Positions 8,959 through 17,584 are shown, counted from the stretch's first letter. The stretch is 43,197 nucleotides of DNA from a bacterium UBP6_UBA1177 (GCA_002310995.1 DBYV01000040.1:1-43197), one strand, 5' to 3'. Made by a program: numbers and translations. The notes: generated from the letters alone by a model not told the origin.

Positions 8959-9309
8959 ATGTTTAATATTGAGTTAGAAGCTGAAATGCATGTAACGAGG
9001 GAATTCGGCACATTCCACTACGGCTGGGTTTTGAACCTTGCTGTTGATTTCAACAAGTCGAAAGAGAGTGTGGCCAAAAACCCGTTTTTTATTCCTGAGT
9101 TCAGCAGTTCTGTGCTTTCGGCTAACGAAATAGGGGAAATAAGAAATCAGATAAATTATATGCTTGAGGCGGAGGACGATGCCGATGAGGAGTTTTTCAA
9201 TGATTTTACAGATCCTTTTGTCACGGATTATGGCGATCCGTTTGTGGTCGATGGTGACGATCCCTTTAAAATTGATTACGGTGATCCTTTTGTTGTCAAT
9301 GATGAATGA
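8959..9309 (+). CDS. Small acidic protein ending in four 8-residue DPF repeats
   Basis: An unrecognised protein of 116 residues, with no signal peptide. It ends in four tandem copies of an 8-residue unit, DPFVTDYG, DPFVVDGD, DPFKIDYG, DPFVVNDE, directly before the stop. Codon use matches neighbouring host genes, supporting that it is real. The start is uncertain: ATG at 8959 and ATG at 8986 both lack a good Shine-Dalgarno sequence, and a TATAAT at 8955-8960 overlaps the first, which would favour 8986 if it is the -10 box. It overlaps the next gene in another frame and probably forms a three-gene operon with it and the lamin-tail lipoprotein. Function unknown. Confidence 0.6.
   Translation: MFNIELEAEMHVTREFGTFHYGWVLNLAVDFNKSKESVAKNPFFIPEFSSSVLSANEIGEIRNQINYMLEAEDDADEEFFNDFTDPFVTDYGDPFVVDGDDPFKIDYGDPFVVNDE
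9211..9306 (+). repeat. Four tandem 24-bp repeats
   Basis: Four in-frame units of 24 bases each begin GATCC(T/G/C)TTT and run 9211-9234, 9235-9258, 9259-9282 and 9283-9306, followed at once by the stop codon. They encode the DPF repeats; in the +1 frame they encode a hydrophobic stretch that leads into the next gene. Confidence 0.85.
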
Positions 9310-9934
9310 AACACTTTTAGCAGAGCCTTCGCCGATTGAGGCGCTTGCCGTATTTTTGAAAGGGCAGGATATCTCAAGCGAATCTCTGGAAAGCGATTAC
9401 AGCTGTATAGCCCTTGACGAAATGATATCGAAGGCTTTGCAGAATATTTCTGATCTTGAAAAGGCTGTTGTTTCGGCTCGTAAAAACACGCGTGTCGCCG
9501 GGCTTCTGCCAGAGATAAGTTTTTGGGGAAAGTATAAAAACGATGAAAAACTTTATCTTTATCAGCGGAACAACATTGCTGTCGGAAAAGACTACATCAC
9601 GGTTGGTCCCGATGACAACAACACGACTTACGGTGATCTGAAATCCTATGAAGTAGGCGGGAAAATCAGTTTTGACCTGAAAAAACTCCTTTACAACCCT
9701 GATACAATCAAGTTTGGCGAGCAGGAGCACAAACTTTACCTTATGAGAATCGAGATGATTGAGAGGCTTAGCAATGTCTACTATTTTTCTGCGATGATGA
9801 GCGCTGTCGAAAGTCTTGGAGTAAAAATTCCCGAGGAGCAGATGCTCGTTTTCAGGATAATCGACAAGAAAAATAACGGCTGGCTTCGTTCTTATGCGGG
9901 TTTTGACCTCTATACATGCGGTAAAAAACAATGA
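9251..9934 (+). CDS. TolC-like exported envelope protein, function unknown
   Basis: About 227 residues. From ATG 9251 the product starts with a plausible signal peptide (LKLITVILLLS..., cleavage after TLLA). The mature part has a helical segment with ARKNTRVAGLLPEI and a strand-rich part with YEVGGKISFDLKKLLYNP, then a helix with LSNVYYFSAM. This order resembles short TolC-like hypothetical proteins that I recall from Myxococcota. The start is ambiguous: ATG 9185 has a GGAGG nine bases upstream (9171-9175), ATG 9251 gives the neatest signal peptide, and ATG 9299 avoids most overlap. Its stop overlaps the start of the lamin-tail gene (ATGA), so the two are translationally coupled. Confidence 0.6.
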   Translation: MVTIPLKLITVILLLSMMNETLLAEPSPIEALAVFLKGQDISSESLESDYSCIALDEMISKALQNISDLEKAVVSARKNTRVAGLLPEISFWGKYKNDEKLYLYQRNNIAVGKDYITVGPDDNNTTYGDLKSYEVGGKISFDLKKLLYNPDTIKFGEQEHKLYLMRIEMIERLSNVYYFSAMMSAVESLGVKIPEEQMLVFRIIDKKNNGWLRSYAGFDLYTCGKKQ

Positions 9935-11304
9935 AAAAAGTAATTTTTTACACTATTTTTACAGTTTTTTTCGTTTCATGCGGCATAGATGCCCCCGAAC
10001 CTAATGTTTATGAGGCTTTCCGCTGTACTGAAGAACCCGAGGAGAGGGTTTATTACCCCGAAGAAAAGATGGTTTTCAAATTCAGTGACGATGTAAACCC
10101 GAATTCTGTCGCAACGGGGTTTTCGGTTTCGTCGGAAAATATGGGAAAGCTAGAATCCATCGAGGTTTCAGGCAATTCGGTAACGATTCTTCCGCCGCTT
10201 CCCGCAGAAGACAATATTTTTGTGACAATGACTTCTGCCCTCAAATCTATAGACAACAGGCCTCTTATGACGGGAGAGCAGTTTACGGAAAATAAAGAGG
10301 TCCGTGAACTTCTCTATGAAACAGGCAAAAAACTGCCAGAAGTAGCCGAAATTATTCCCGATGATTCAAAAAGCGCTACTGTTGCGTTGAGGTTTGACAG
10401 TCCGGTTGAAATAAAAATCAAAGATATTGAGCCTAAACCGGAAGACATGATGAAACTTGACGAGTGGTATGTGTTTGTTTTTAATAAACCTGTGAATCTA
10501 TTAAGAATTATCAAAGCGAAATCCACTGACAGGGATTACGAAATTGAGAATATCGAGGTAACTTTTCCGTCAGCCGAGCCTGAAAAAACGGAGGTAACTT
10601 TTGATTCGGCGGCTACAGATACAACTTTCACCCTTTCTGTCAAAGGTGAATCAGTCATCGCGCTTGCGCTTGAAAACAGCTATTTCATCTGTCAAAAAGG
10701 ATGCACTGCCGTTCTGGAAGGGCTTGAACCCGAAAAAACTTACGAAGTCAAAGCCGAAATTTACACAAAAACAGACAAAACAAGCCGCACTTTTGCAGTT
10801 AAAACTGACGAGGCATCACCTCACATAATGATTTCTGAAATAATGCATACGCCCTCTCTTGAACCGCAGAAAAGCTGGGAATTTGTCGAAATTTACAACT
10901 ACAGCGCGATGGATTTTGACCTCTCGAACTGCTTCATTGACGACAAAAATGACGGAAAAGGAGTCGATCCTCTTGCCGCTAAAACAGAAGGGCCGGAACT
11001 TGTTCTCCGCTCGGGAGGAGTTGCCGTGATAACTGGAAACGAAGCGGCTTTCGGAGACATTATTCCGAAAGATGCTCTCTGGCTCATTGTTGATGACACA
11101 ACAATTGCCGATGCAGGACTTACCGGCAACGAGTCTGTCCAGATTTTATGTGATATTGAGGATGTCAGAACAGTTGTCGCCGAAGCAGATCCGAGCGGTT
11201 TTAAAACAGACAAAGGCTTCTCGTTCACAAGAGATTTAAGTGGCAGAAAATGCCAGTCGGAAACAGAAAACGGAACTCCTGGAGTTTATGCGGAATGTCG
11301 TTGA
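9931..11304 (+). CDS. Lipoprotein with Big_5-like and lamin-tail (LTD) domains
   Basis: A 457-residue lipoprotein. The signal ends FFVSC, giving lipidated Cys17. Residues of about 40-95 resemble a bacterial Ig-like (Big_5) domain (KMVFKFSDDVNPNSV...). The C-terminal 160 residues from about 297 form a lamin-tail domain: ISEIMHTPS, WEFVEIYNYS, DLSNCFI, GGVAVITG and a closing SFTRD...GTPGVY. LTD proteins are usually extracellular or envelope-bound and often neighbour surface nucleases or adhesins, but here no nuclease motif is present. It is coupled by ATGA overlap to the TolC-like gene and converges on the - strand genes with only 8 bases between them. Confidence 0.85.
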   Translation: MKKVIFYTIFTVFFVSCGIDAPEPNVYEAFRCTEEPEERVYYPEEKMVFKFSDDVNPNSVATGFSVSSENMGKLESIEVSGNSVTILPPLPAEDNIFVTMTSALKSIDNRPLMTGEQFTENKEVRELLYETGKKLPEVAEIIPDDSKSATVALRFDSPVEIKIKDIEPKPEDMMKLDEWYVFVFNKPVNLLRIIKAKSTDRDYEIENIEVTFPSAEPEKTEVTFDSAATDTTFTLSVKGESVIALALENSYFICQKGCTAVLEGLEPEKTYEVKAEIYTKTDKTSRTFAVKTDEASPHIMISEIMHTPSLEPQKSWEFVEIYNYSAMDFDLSNCFIDDKNDGKGVDPLAAKTEGPELVLRSGGVAVITGNEAAFGDIIPKDALWLIVDDTTIADAGLTGNESVQILCDIEDVRTVVAEADPSGFKTDKGFSFTRDLSGRKCQSETENGTPGVYAECR

Positions 11305-11312
11305 GGATGCTT

Positions 11313-11717
11313 TTAATGGCGGTATTCGAAGCCTGAAATGATGTCGTCTTCGGTGTCTTCAAGGGTGTCAGGACCGTAGCTTTTAACGATAAATCCATCG
11401 CCGGAAAGACCGGGAACGGAATCGACCTCGCGTACTTCGTATAGTTTGTCCCAATAGTCTTTGGAGGAATCTCTTCCGGGAACATCTGCTTTCATATTTG
11501 CACGTATGTATTTTGCCCACTCCTCGTCGCTCTGGTCTGGAATCCTGCCGTCTACAATAGTCATGCCGTAGATCTGATGAGCAATCGAAGTGACTTCATG
11601 CTGTGTCAGCGTGATTTTGACGATATCGGTGAAGTATTTTATCTGTTCTTCACCTATCCCGGCGAATTGTCCAAGTATAAATATCGTGGCGCAGACGCCG
11701 ATTACTTTCGCGAACAT
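11313..11717 (-). CDS. GspG-like small secreted or membrane-anchored protein
   Basis: 134 residues with an N-terminal hydrophobic segment (about 4-20). The C-terminal half resembles the calcium-binding end of type II secretion major pseudopilins: D-x-W-x-K-L-Y-E-V, then GDGFIVKSYGPD and a Glu/Asp-rich DTEDDI. The usual prepilin peptidase site and N-methylated Phe are absent, so it is not a standard pseudopilin. An AAAGGAGGT ribosome binding site lies inside the 3' end of the upstream cNMP-binding gene, which it overlaps by 16 bases, so the two are coupled. It probably works with that protein in the envelope; this is inferred from arrangement. Confidence 0.6.
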   Translation of the reverse strand: MFAKVIGVCATIFILGQFAGIGEEQIKYFTDIVKITLTQHEVTSIAHQIYGMTIVDGRIPDQSDEEWAKYIRANMKADVPGRDSSKDYWDKLYEVREVDSVPGLSGDGFIVKSYGPDTLEDTEDDIISGFEYRH

Positions 11718-13807
11718 GACTTCATTACCTCCTTTCCAAGTTGTCCGGCTCTCTCGTTTATAAGTGAATCGAGTTCTCTACCGCCTGAAAGGGTGCTTCC
11801 GATAACGGAACAGAAGCTGTCCTTGTCTAAAGTGAAGAGAAGTGAATCGGTTACTGCTTCGGCTGTAGCAGTTCTCGGAATGTTCTTCACAAGTGCCATT
11901 TCACCGAAGAAATTTCCGGGTTTAAGTATGATATCAAGAGTTTTTAAAGAGTTGTCAAATCGTTCGAGGTGAATGTTTCCTTCTTGAATAAGATAGAACT
12001 TGTCTCCTTCGTCTCCCTGACGAAATACAACTGTTCCTTCTTTTATTTTTTCAGGTTTGAGATTCTTTATCAGATATGAAATTTGTTTCTGGCTCATAAA
12101 GGAGAATACATGAGAGGCGAGCAGCATCTTTCCGAGGCGTATTTTGCTGGTAATTTTTTCCCTGTTTTCAGCATTTGAAGCGAGGAATTTTTCAAACCCC
12201 TCTCTGCTTATTTCAAAAACTGCTGTATTTGTCGTTGAGATGATGCTTGCGGTGCGCGGAACTTTTTCGATAAGGGCTGTCTCGCCGAAGGAATCGCCTG
12301 TCGAAAGGGTTCCGACAATTTTTTCTGCTCCGTTTCTTTCCGAAACTACGACTTTAGCAGTTCCTGAAACTATCGTGTAGAAGTTATCGCCCTTGTCGCC
12401 CTGGCGGACAATCGGCGAATTTTTCATAAAGCGGCGCAATTTTATGTGTTTGCAGAGCTCTGTCAGATCTTCGTTTTTAAGTTCTGCAAACAGAGGAATC
12501 TGACCAAGAAATTCTATGATTTCGTTTGTTGCAGGTACCGTTTTTGCCGTGATACTTCCCGCTAAATCACGCATTTTTACGAGAGGAGTCGCAACCACGC
12601 TTCCGATGTTTCCCAAAGCTATCGTGATAAATCCGGTAAGTGCCGCAACAGCAGGCGCTATCATGAGAAGAAGCGTCAGGGAGATAAGTATTACCGATGT
12701 TATGTCGTTTCCTGTATAAGCTGTGTAGATATCGGAAAAAAGATAGCTCATCGTTGATCTTGCAATATTCCAGAAGTAGCTGTAGACAAAGTATATCCAA
12801 ACTAATCCGAAACTTGAAAGTATCATCATTCTTTCAGTTTCCGGTGGAACTTTTTTAAGGGCAAACACATCTTTTATAAAGTGCTTTCGTATGTAGTTAA
12901 ACGACTTTCCGCTTCCAGGCATGAAAAAGTCTATCATCATCGAAAGCGGTGATGTGCTTACGGGTGAAAGCGCGACAAGACCGCAGGCTGTGGCAATTGC
13001 GTTCATTACAGCCATTACTGGACGCGCTGTTCCTGTCTGCCATAAAATAGCAGTCAGACCCGATACGGCAAACGGGGTGAGGAGTATCATAAGGTAGTGT
13101 CTAAGCGCTGCGGAACGTCCTTTGCCGATTATCTGCGCTGAAGAAGCTGTAAGATAGAAAAATCCGAATTTGTTCTTGAGTGTGAGTTTAGGTTTTATAC
13201 CGTGAGCTGCAAGATCTGCCGCTGAGCATAGTGCCGGCAGCGAAAGAATCACGAACAGGAATATGAGGATGAAGAGAAGTGCGACAAGATAAGCGCTGCC
13301 AAGCCCCATTGCTCCCTGAGTGATTGAAGTAAGGATATTTACGCCTTTAAGAGAAGGAGCTAAAAACGAGACAAGTGCCAGGGCTGCCATAATCACAAGA
13401 GCTGGTATCGAAGTCAGTATTTTCCCCGCCACGGCAAGCAATGAAGTGTGCTTAAGCTCTTTTCTGACAAGAATTTTTTCGTAAAAAGCCTTTTTGTGAA
13501 CCGGTTCTTTCAAACCTGCGGCACATTCCGGATCAAGCAGATTGTTTTCGTTAAGTTTTTCGATCAGTGTTATCAGCCTGTCAAAGATTGACGTATCACC
13601 GTTGTCAAGTCTGGATGATGTGATGTCCGCCAAAGTGTTCTTGCCGTTTAATTCGCTGAGCAGTTTTTGTTCATAGAAATCAAGTTTTACAAAATTTCCG
13701 TCAGCTTCGGCAAAGAAAACCGATTCGGAAAATCTTGTAACAGAAAGGTTTTCTACCGGCTTCAGAACTGCAAGACCGGCATCGCTTCCGATAAAAGAGT
13801 TGTTCAT
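11702..13807 (-). CDS. Membrane protein with PqqD-like N-terminus, degenerate M50-like core and two cNMP-binding domains
   Basis: 701 residues. Positions 40-95 look like the PqqD-type winged helix that often precedes peptide M50 metalloproteases. Residues of about 125-410 hold several membrane helices in an M50-like layout. Where HExxH should be, the sequence near 191-202 reads ALCSAADLAAHG, and the NPxxxxDG-like loop near 280-293 reads LSPVSTSPLSMMID, so the zinc site seems lost. Two cyclic-nucleotide-binding domains follow (about 433-545 and 565-680), each with a good phosphate-binding cassette: FGETALIEKVPRTAS and FGEMALVKNIPRTAT. A GGAG ribosome binding site supports the start. It may be a cNMP-gated regulator rather than a protease; the M50 relation is my inference from layout. 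Confidence 0.75.
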   Translation of the reverse strand: MNNSFIGSDAGLAVLKPVENLSVTRFSESVFFAEADGNFVKLDFYEQKLLSELNGKNTLADITSSRLDNGDTSIFDRLITLIEKLNENNLLDPECAAGLKEPVHKKAFYEKILVRKELKHTSLLAVAGKILTSIPALVIMAALALVSFLAPSLKGVNILTSITQGAMGLGSAYLVALLFILIFLFVILSLPALCSAADLAAHGIKPKLTLKNKFGFFYLTASSAQIIGKGRSAALRHYLMILLTPFAVSGLTAILWQTGTARPVMAVMNAIATACGLVALSPVSTSPLSMMIDFFMPGSGKSFNYIRKHFIKDVFALKKVPPETERMMILSSFGLVWIYFVYSYFWNIARSTMSYLFSDIYTAYTGNDITSVILISLTLLLMIAPAVAALTGFITIALGNIGSVVATPLVKMRDLAGSITAKTVPATNEIIEFLGQIPLFAELKNEDLTELCKHIKLRRFMKNSPIVRQGDKGDNFYTIVSGTAKVVVSERNGAEKIVGTLSTGDSFGETALIEKVPRTASIISTTNTAVFEISREGFEKFLASNAENREKITSKIRLGKMLLASHVFSFMSQKQISYLIKNLKPEKIKEGTVVFRQGDEGDKFYLIQEGNIHLERFDNSLKTLDIILKPGNFFGEMALVKNIPRTATAEAVTDSLLFTLDKDSFCSVIGSTLSGGRELDSLINERAGQLGKEVMKSCSRK

Positions 13808-14127
13808 ATTTTGGACTCCGATTTAAAAAAACACACAAAAAGAATATCTCAATCAGTTCCAAGATGCCATTTTTTTGTGAAAATATTAAGAAAAATGCTT
13901 TTTTTAGTTGAAAATTAATTTTAATTAGTTATTATTTCCCGTTCTATCATGTAGGGGGACCTCAATCGGATTTCCGATTCTGACCGTTTACGGTGCATTT
14001 CGGTTTTTTCCCCGACAGCGTTTTTTTAACGCTTCTTTGGTTCTTTTTTCAATTTAAATATCTGAATTAATATTTTTGAAATGCGTTCCCCTAATCCTTT
14101 TTGAGCCTGATTCGAAGAGGGTGAAAA
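13808..14127. other. 320-bp gap with three small inverted repeats, no gene seen
   Basis: This stretch lies between two - strand genes. No convincing coding frame was seen. It contains three perfect short inverted repeats in a row: AATCGGA/TCCGATT (13964-13979), ACCGT/ACGGT (13983-13994) and AGCGTT/AACGCT (14017-14033). The third has T-rich sequence on the + strand side, the wrong direction to end the - strand DUF2130 gene. No clear -35/-10 pair for the cNMP-binding gene was identified. Confidence 0.5.
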
Positions 14128-15444
14128 CTACTTTCCTGGACCTTCGGAAAGTTCTTTGAATTTAGCAGCCATTGTCGGATTGTTTTTAGTCAGTTTTTTG
14201 ATTGTTAAATCTTCGGCCTTATTGTTTGCGAGACGAAGATTGTTTTCCGAACCGATTAAATTTTCTTTGATTTTGTTAAGATGTGCTATCGTTTTGTCAA
14301 TTTCTTCAATGGCTGTCTTGAATTTGTCGCTTGCAAGGCGGAAGTTTCTGCTGAAACCGTCTTTGAACTGAGCGAGTTCTCCTTCGAAGTTGCTTATATC
14401 GATATTCTGGTTTCTGACTTCTGCGAGCTGTTTTTTGTATGCGAGTGAATCGAGTGCGGCATTACGCAGAAGGGAAATCAGCGGAAGGAAAAACTGAGGT
14501 CTGATGATGTACATTTTCGGGTATTTGTAGCTTTCCACGATGCCGCTGTTGTAAAAATCGTTGTCCTGCTCAAGCATTGAGACGAGAACAGCATATTCAC
14601 AATTTTTTTTAGTTCTGTTTTTGTCGAGCGTATCGAGAAAATCATCGTTTTTGTGCTTTGTTGCTGTCGTGTCGGCTTCGTTTTTCATTTCGAACATTAT
14701 TGAAATGAATTCGGTGCCGTCCTCAGATTTTTCACGAAAGATGAAATCCCCTTTTGTTCCTTTTGTTTCGCCGTCTTCACGCACGGAAGAGTTATCTTTT
14801 TCAAAGTATGCATTCCGGTATGCTGCAGCGCGCACTTTATTGAATTCGCTAAGACAGAATTGCTCGAGGTCTTCGCCTATCATTTTGGTGGAAAGTTTCA
14901 TTTTGAAGTCTTTTATCCGGTCGATTTCCTCATCTTTCATTGCAAGCTGTGCTTCAAATTTTTCACGCAGATTTTTTTCACTTAGTTCCCGCTCTTTTTC
15001 AGCAAGTTTGAGTGAGTTTCTAAGGTCTGAAATCTCTTTTTCCTGTGCCTGCATGGCGTTCTGCTTTGTTACTTCGGCGAGATTTTTTTCGTTTTTTATC
15101 TCATTTTTAAGGTTAGTGATTTCAAGCTCTTTTGCTGCTACGGCAAGTTTTTTTTCATTTTCGAAACCTTCGATTTTTGCCTTTAATTCGGTGACTTTTT
15201 TTTCAGCATCAGCTTTCACCGCAGCTATCTCACTTTCTTTTTTGGCAAGAGTATTCTGGAGGTTTTTTTCAAATTCCATCTTTGAAATGCGGTTCGCCTG
15301 TTCAGCTTCGGTACGGAAGAGCGCCTCTCTGTTTTTTATCTCTTTTTCAAATTCTTTGTCGTGGATCTGTTTGATTATAGCTTCGTATCCTGAAGCGTCG
15401 ACTTTGAATACAGTTCCGCACTTTGGGCATTTTATTTCGTCCAT
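14128..15444 (-). CDS. DUF2130 family coiled-coil protein
   Basis: 438 residues. An N-terminal CPKCG half-ribbon (6-10) is followed by a long charged coiled coil to about residue 185. Next comes the DUF2130 core with KGDFIFRE and FEMKNE, a spacing that recalls PD-(D/E)XK nuclease folds, and a second helical region to the C-terminus. The family is widespread and loosely compared with RmuC-type DNA recombination proteins, but its biochemical role is not established. It lies 10 bases downstream of nadA on the same strand, so it is probably at the end of the hydE-nadA transcript. Confidence 0.85.
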   Translation of the reverse strand: MDEIKCPKCGTVFKVDASGYEAIIKQIHDKEFEKEIKNREALFRTEAEQANRISKMEFEKNLQNTLAKKESEIAAVKADAEKKVTELKAKIEGFENEKKLAVAAKELEITNLKNEIKNEKNLAEVTKQNAMQAQEKEISDLRNSLKLAEKERELSEKNLREKFEAQLAMKDEEIDRIKDFKMKLSTKMIGEDLEQFCLSEFNKVRAAAYRNAYFEKDNSSVREDGETKGTKGDFIFREKSEDGTEFISIMFEMKNEADTTATKHKNDDFLDTLDKNRTKKNCEYAVLVSMLEQDNDFYNSGIVESYKYPKMYIIRPQFFLPLISLLRNAALDSLAYKKQLAEVRNQNIDISNFEGELAQFKDGFSRNFRLASDKFKTAIEEIDKTIAHLNKIKENLIGSENNLRLANNKAEDLTIKKLTKNNPTMAAKFKELSEGPGK

Positions 15445-15454
15445 ACAGTCCCCG

Positions 15455-16369
15455 CTATCCGAGTTCGATCATCTTGTCGATGCAGCGGCGTGCTTTCGTG
15501 ATTGTGTCGCTGTCAAGAGTGATTTCTTCGCCGCCAACGCCTTGAATAGTGTGGTAAAGATCGACAAGTGTCGTTGCCTTCATGTTCTGGCAGATGAGAT
15601 TCTGTGCAAGCGGATAGAAGCGTTTTTCGGGACAGTCGTAAGACAAATGCTCTACGATGCTGATTTCTGTTCCGATTATGAATTCTTTGTAATCCGATTT
15701 TTTTGCAAAATCCATTATTCCCGAGGTTGAACCGATGTAGTCGGCAAGTTCGGTGACTTCGGGTTTGCATTCGGGATGAACGAGAACAAGCGCATTGGGA
15801 TGAGCCGCCTTAGCCTGATGGACGCTTTCAGCCGAAATTTTTGCGTGTGTCGGGCAGCCGCCGTTAAGAAGTTTGAAATTCTTTTCCGGAAGCTGTTTCG
15901 CAACGAATGCACCCAGGTTGCAGTCGGGAATGAAGAGAATATTTTTGTTGTCTAATTTTTTCACAATCTTTACTGCCGAAGATGAAGTTACGCAGACATC
16001 GCAGATTGTTTTGAGCGAAGTCGTCGTGTTGATGTAGGCTACAACAGTGTAGTCCGGATAAGCTTTTTTCACTTCGGAAATTATGTCTTTATCCATCTGT
16101 TCCGCCATCGGGCAGCCTGCCGTCGGATTTGCTAAATAGACCGTTTTTTCAGGAGAGAGCAGTTTTACGGTTTCGGCCATGAAGCGCACTCCGCACATGA
16201 TCACTGTTTTCTGCGGCGCGTCTTTCGCCTTAACGCTGAGTTGGAATGAATCACCTGTAAAATCGGCGACTTCGGTGATTTCTCTAGCCTGATAGCTATG
16301 TGCCAGAACGCAGATGTCTTTTTCTTTTTTGAGGCGCAGGATTTCCTGCTGAAGTTCGCAGATATTCAT
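15455..16369 (-). CDS. nadA: Quinolinate synthase A
   Basis: Condenses iminoaspartate with dihydroxyacetone phosphate to quinolinate in NAD synthesis, using an oxygen-sensitive [4Fe-4S] cluster. The 304-residue length is that of the short, Thermotoga-like form. The three expected cluster ligands are present: Cys86 in TAGCPMAEQ, Cys172 in GGCPTHAK and Cys260 in LICQNMKAT. Other signatures are AHSYQ near the start, VHPECKPEV and GSTSG. The start lies 3 bases after the hydE stop. No nadB or nadC is in the window, so aspartate oxidation must be supplied elsewhere. Confidence 0.95.
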   Translation of the reverse strand: MNICELQQEILRLKKEKDICVLAHSYQAREITEVADFTGDSFQLSVKAKDAPQKTVIMCGVRFMAETVKLLSPEKTVYLANPTAGCPMAEQMDKDIISEVKKAYPDYTVVAYINTTTSLKTICDVCVTSSSAVKIVKKLDNKNILFIPDCNLGAFVAKQLPEKNFKLLNGGCPTHAKISAESVHQAKAAHPNALVLVHPECKPEVTELADYIGSTSGIMDFAKKSDYKEFIIGTEISIVEHLSYDCPEKRFYPLAQNLICQNMKATTLVDLYHTIQGVGGEEITLDSDTITKARRCIDKMIELG

Positions 16370-16372
16370 TTT

Positions 16373-17425
16373 TTAACTCCTCTTAACGTTTCCAATATCG
16401 GTAACTATGTGATAACCGGCGTTCGTGACGCGCATTTCAAGACAGCCGCGGCACTGAGCCGATTCTTCGCCCGTGCATATTTTGTTTTCGTATAGATCGT
16501 AAAGTTTTCTCACCGAAACAGGTGAAAGGTTGGGCATGACGACATTTGCGCCCGCTTTGAGCCCCATTTCGCGCCCCTGCGGATGGATCGTTCCGAGTGC
16601 GGTCGTTGCAGGAAGGAGAGTGTGCGGGAACATAAGCCTCAGAATCGAAACCATTCTCAGAACAAGTGTAAGTTCACCCTGCTTTTTGTCGGCGAACGGT
16701 GTCTTTTCATGCGGGATGAAAGGGCCTATTCCTATCATGTCGGGGTCAAGCTTCTGCAAAAAACGGAGGTCTGCGATAAGATTGGCAGTCGTCTGGAAAG
16801 GGGAGCCAACCATAAAGCCGGAACCTACCTGATAACCGATTTCCTTGAGGTCGAAAAGGCATCTTTTGCGGTTTTCAAGTGAAAGTTCAGCCGGATGAAG
16901 CTGTTTATAATGCTCTTCGCTTGCCGTTTCGTGGCGCAGAAGATAGCGGTTCGCCCCGGCGTCAAAGAGTTTCTGGTAACTTTCTCGTGATTTTTCACCG
17001 AGTGAAAGGGTTATCGCGACATCGGAAAAGTTTTTTCTGATATCGGAAACAATTTTACACATTCTTTCGTCGGTGAAATAGAGATCTTCGCCTCCCTGAA
17101 GGACGAAAGTTCTGAAACCGAGAGCATAACCTTCGCGGCAGCACGCCATTATTTCCTCTTCTGTGAGTCTGTAGCGCACAGCATCGGTGTTTCCGCGTCT
17201 TATCCCGCAGTAATAGCAGTTGTTTTTGCAGTAATTCGTCATTTCGATGAGTCCGCGCAGATAAACAGCGTCGCCGTAAATTTTACGGCGCACTTTGTCT
17301 GCTTCCTGAGCGAGAAGTTCAGTTGCGTTCTCATTTTCGATAATTACGGCAAGACCTTCGTCTGTAAGGTTTTTACTGTCCCTGAGTGTCTCAATAAGTC
17401 TTGTAATTTCGGGAAGATTGTCCAT
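16373..17425 (-). CDS. hydE: [FeFe]-hydrogenase H-cluster radical SAM maturase HydE
   Basis: A radical SAM enzyme needed to assemble the diiron site of [FeFe] hydrogenases. From the chosen start it is 350 residues. The cluster motif CKNNCYYC (Cys66, Cys70, Cys73) lies after EMTNY, and the C-terminal CTGEESAQCRGC matches the second, accessory cluster site seen in some HydE proteins. The start at 17425 is preferred because GGAG sits six bases upstream; an ATG four codons earlier (17437) is possible but lacks a site. HydF, HydG and a hydrogenase are not in the window. Biotin synthase or PylB relatives are less likely. Its presence supports an anaerobic, hydrogen-metabolising host. Confidence 0.9.
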   Translation of the reverse strand: MDNLPEITRLIETLRDSKNLTDEGLAVIIENENATELLAQEADKVRRKIYGDAVYLRGLIEMTNYCKNNCYYCGIRRGNTDAVRYRLTEEEIMACCREGYALGFRTFVLQGGEDLYFTDERMCKIVSDIRKNFSDVAITLSLGEKSRESYQKLFDAGANRYLLRHETASEEHYKQLHPAELSLENRKRCLFDLKEIGYQVGSGFMVGSPFQTTANLIADLRFLQKLDPDMIGIGPFIPHEKTPFADKKQGELTLVLRMVSILRLMFPHTLLPATTALGTIHPQGREMGLKAGANVVMPNLSPVSVRKLYDLYENKICTGEESAQCRGCLEMRVTNAGYHIVTDIGNVKRS

Positions 17426-17538
17426 TTTTCTCTCCATAGGTCCAAAGAGGCTGTTTTTATATCATCAAGTGAAAAAATCGTCAAGAAGAGGAATTAGGAA
17501 AAAGAGGCGGTTATTCTCGATATTTTCAAAAATATGTG

Positions 17539-17544
17539 TATAAT
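17539..17544 (+). promoter_or_regulatory. Possible -10 box ahead of the polysaccharide locus
   Basis: A perfect TATAAT lies 41 bases before capE in the divergent gap 17426-17584. No good -35 was found (TTCTCG at 17514 is 19 bp away). A TGGAGGTTT ribosome binding site follows. Confidence 0.35.
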
Positions 17545-17584
17545 GCTTTGTTTTTTGTGTGTTTAAACTTTATGGAGGTTTGGT

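Noticed and set aside
14017..14050. Hairpin plus T-rich sequence as a terminator
   Set aside because: The T-rich side is on the + strand, but both neighbouring genes are on the - strand, so it has no transcript to end.
17426..17584. Possible ops/JUMPstart element ahead of the polysaccharide locus
   Set aside because: GGCGGTTA near 17507 only partly matches the ops core (GGCGGTAG), and no other JUMPstart sequence was seen.
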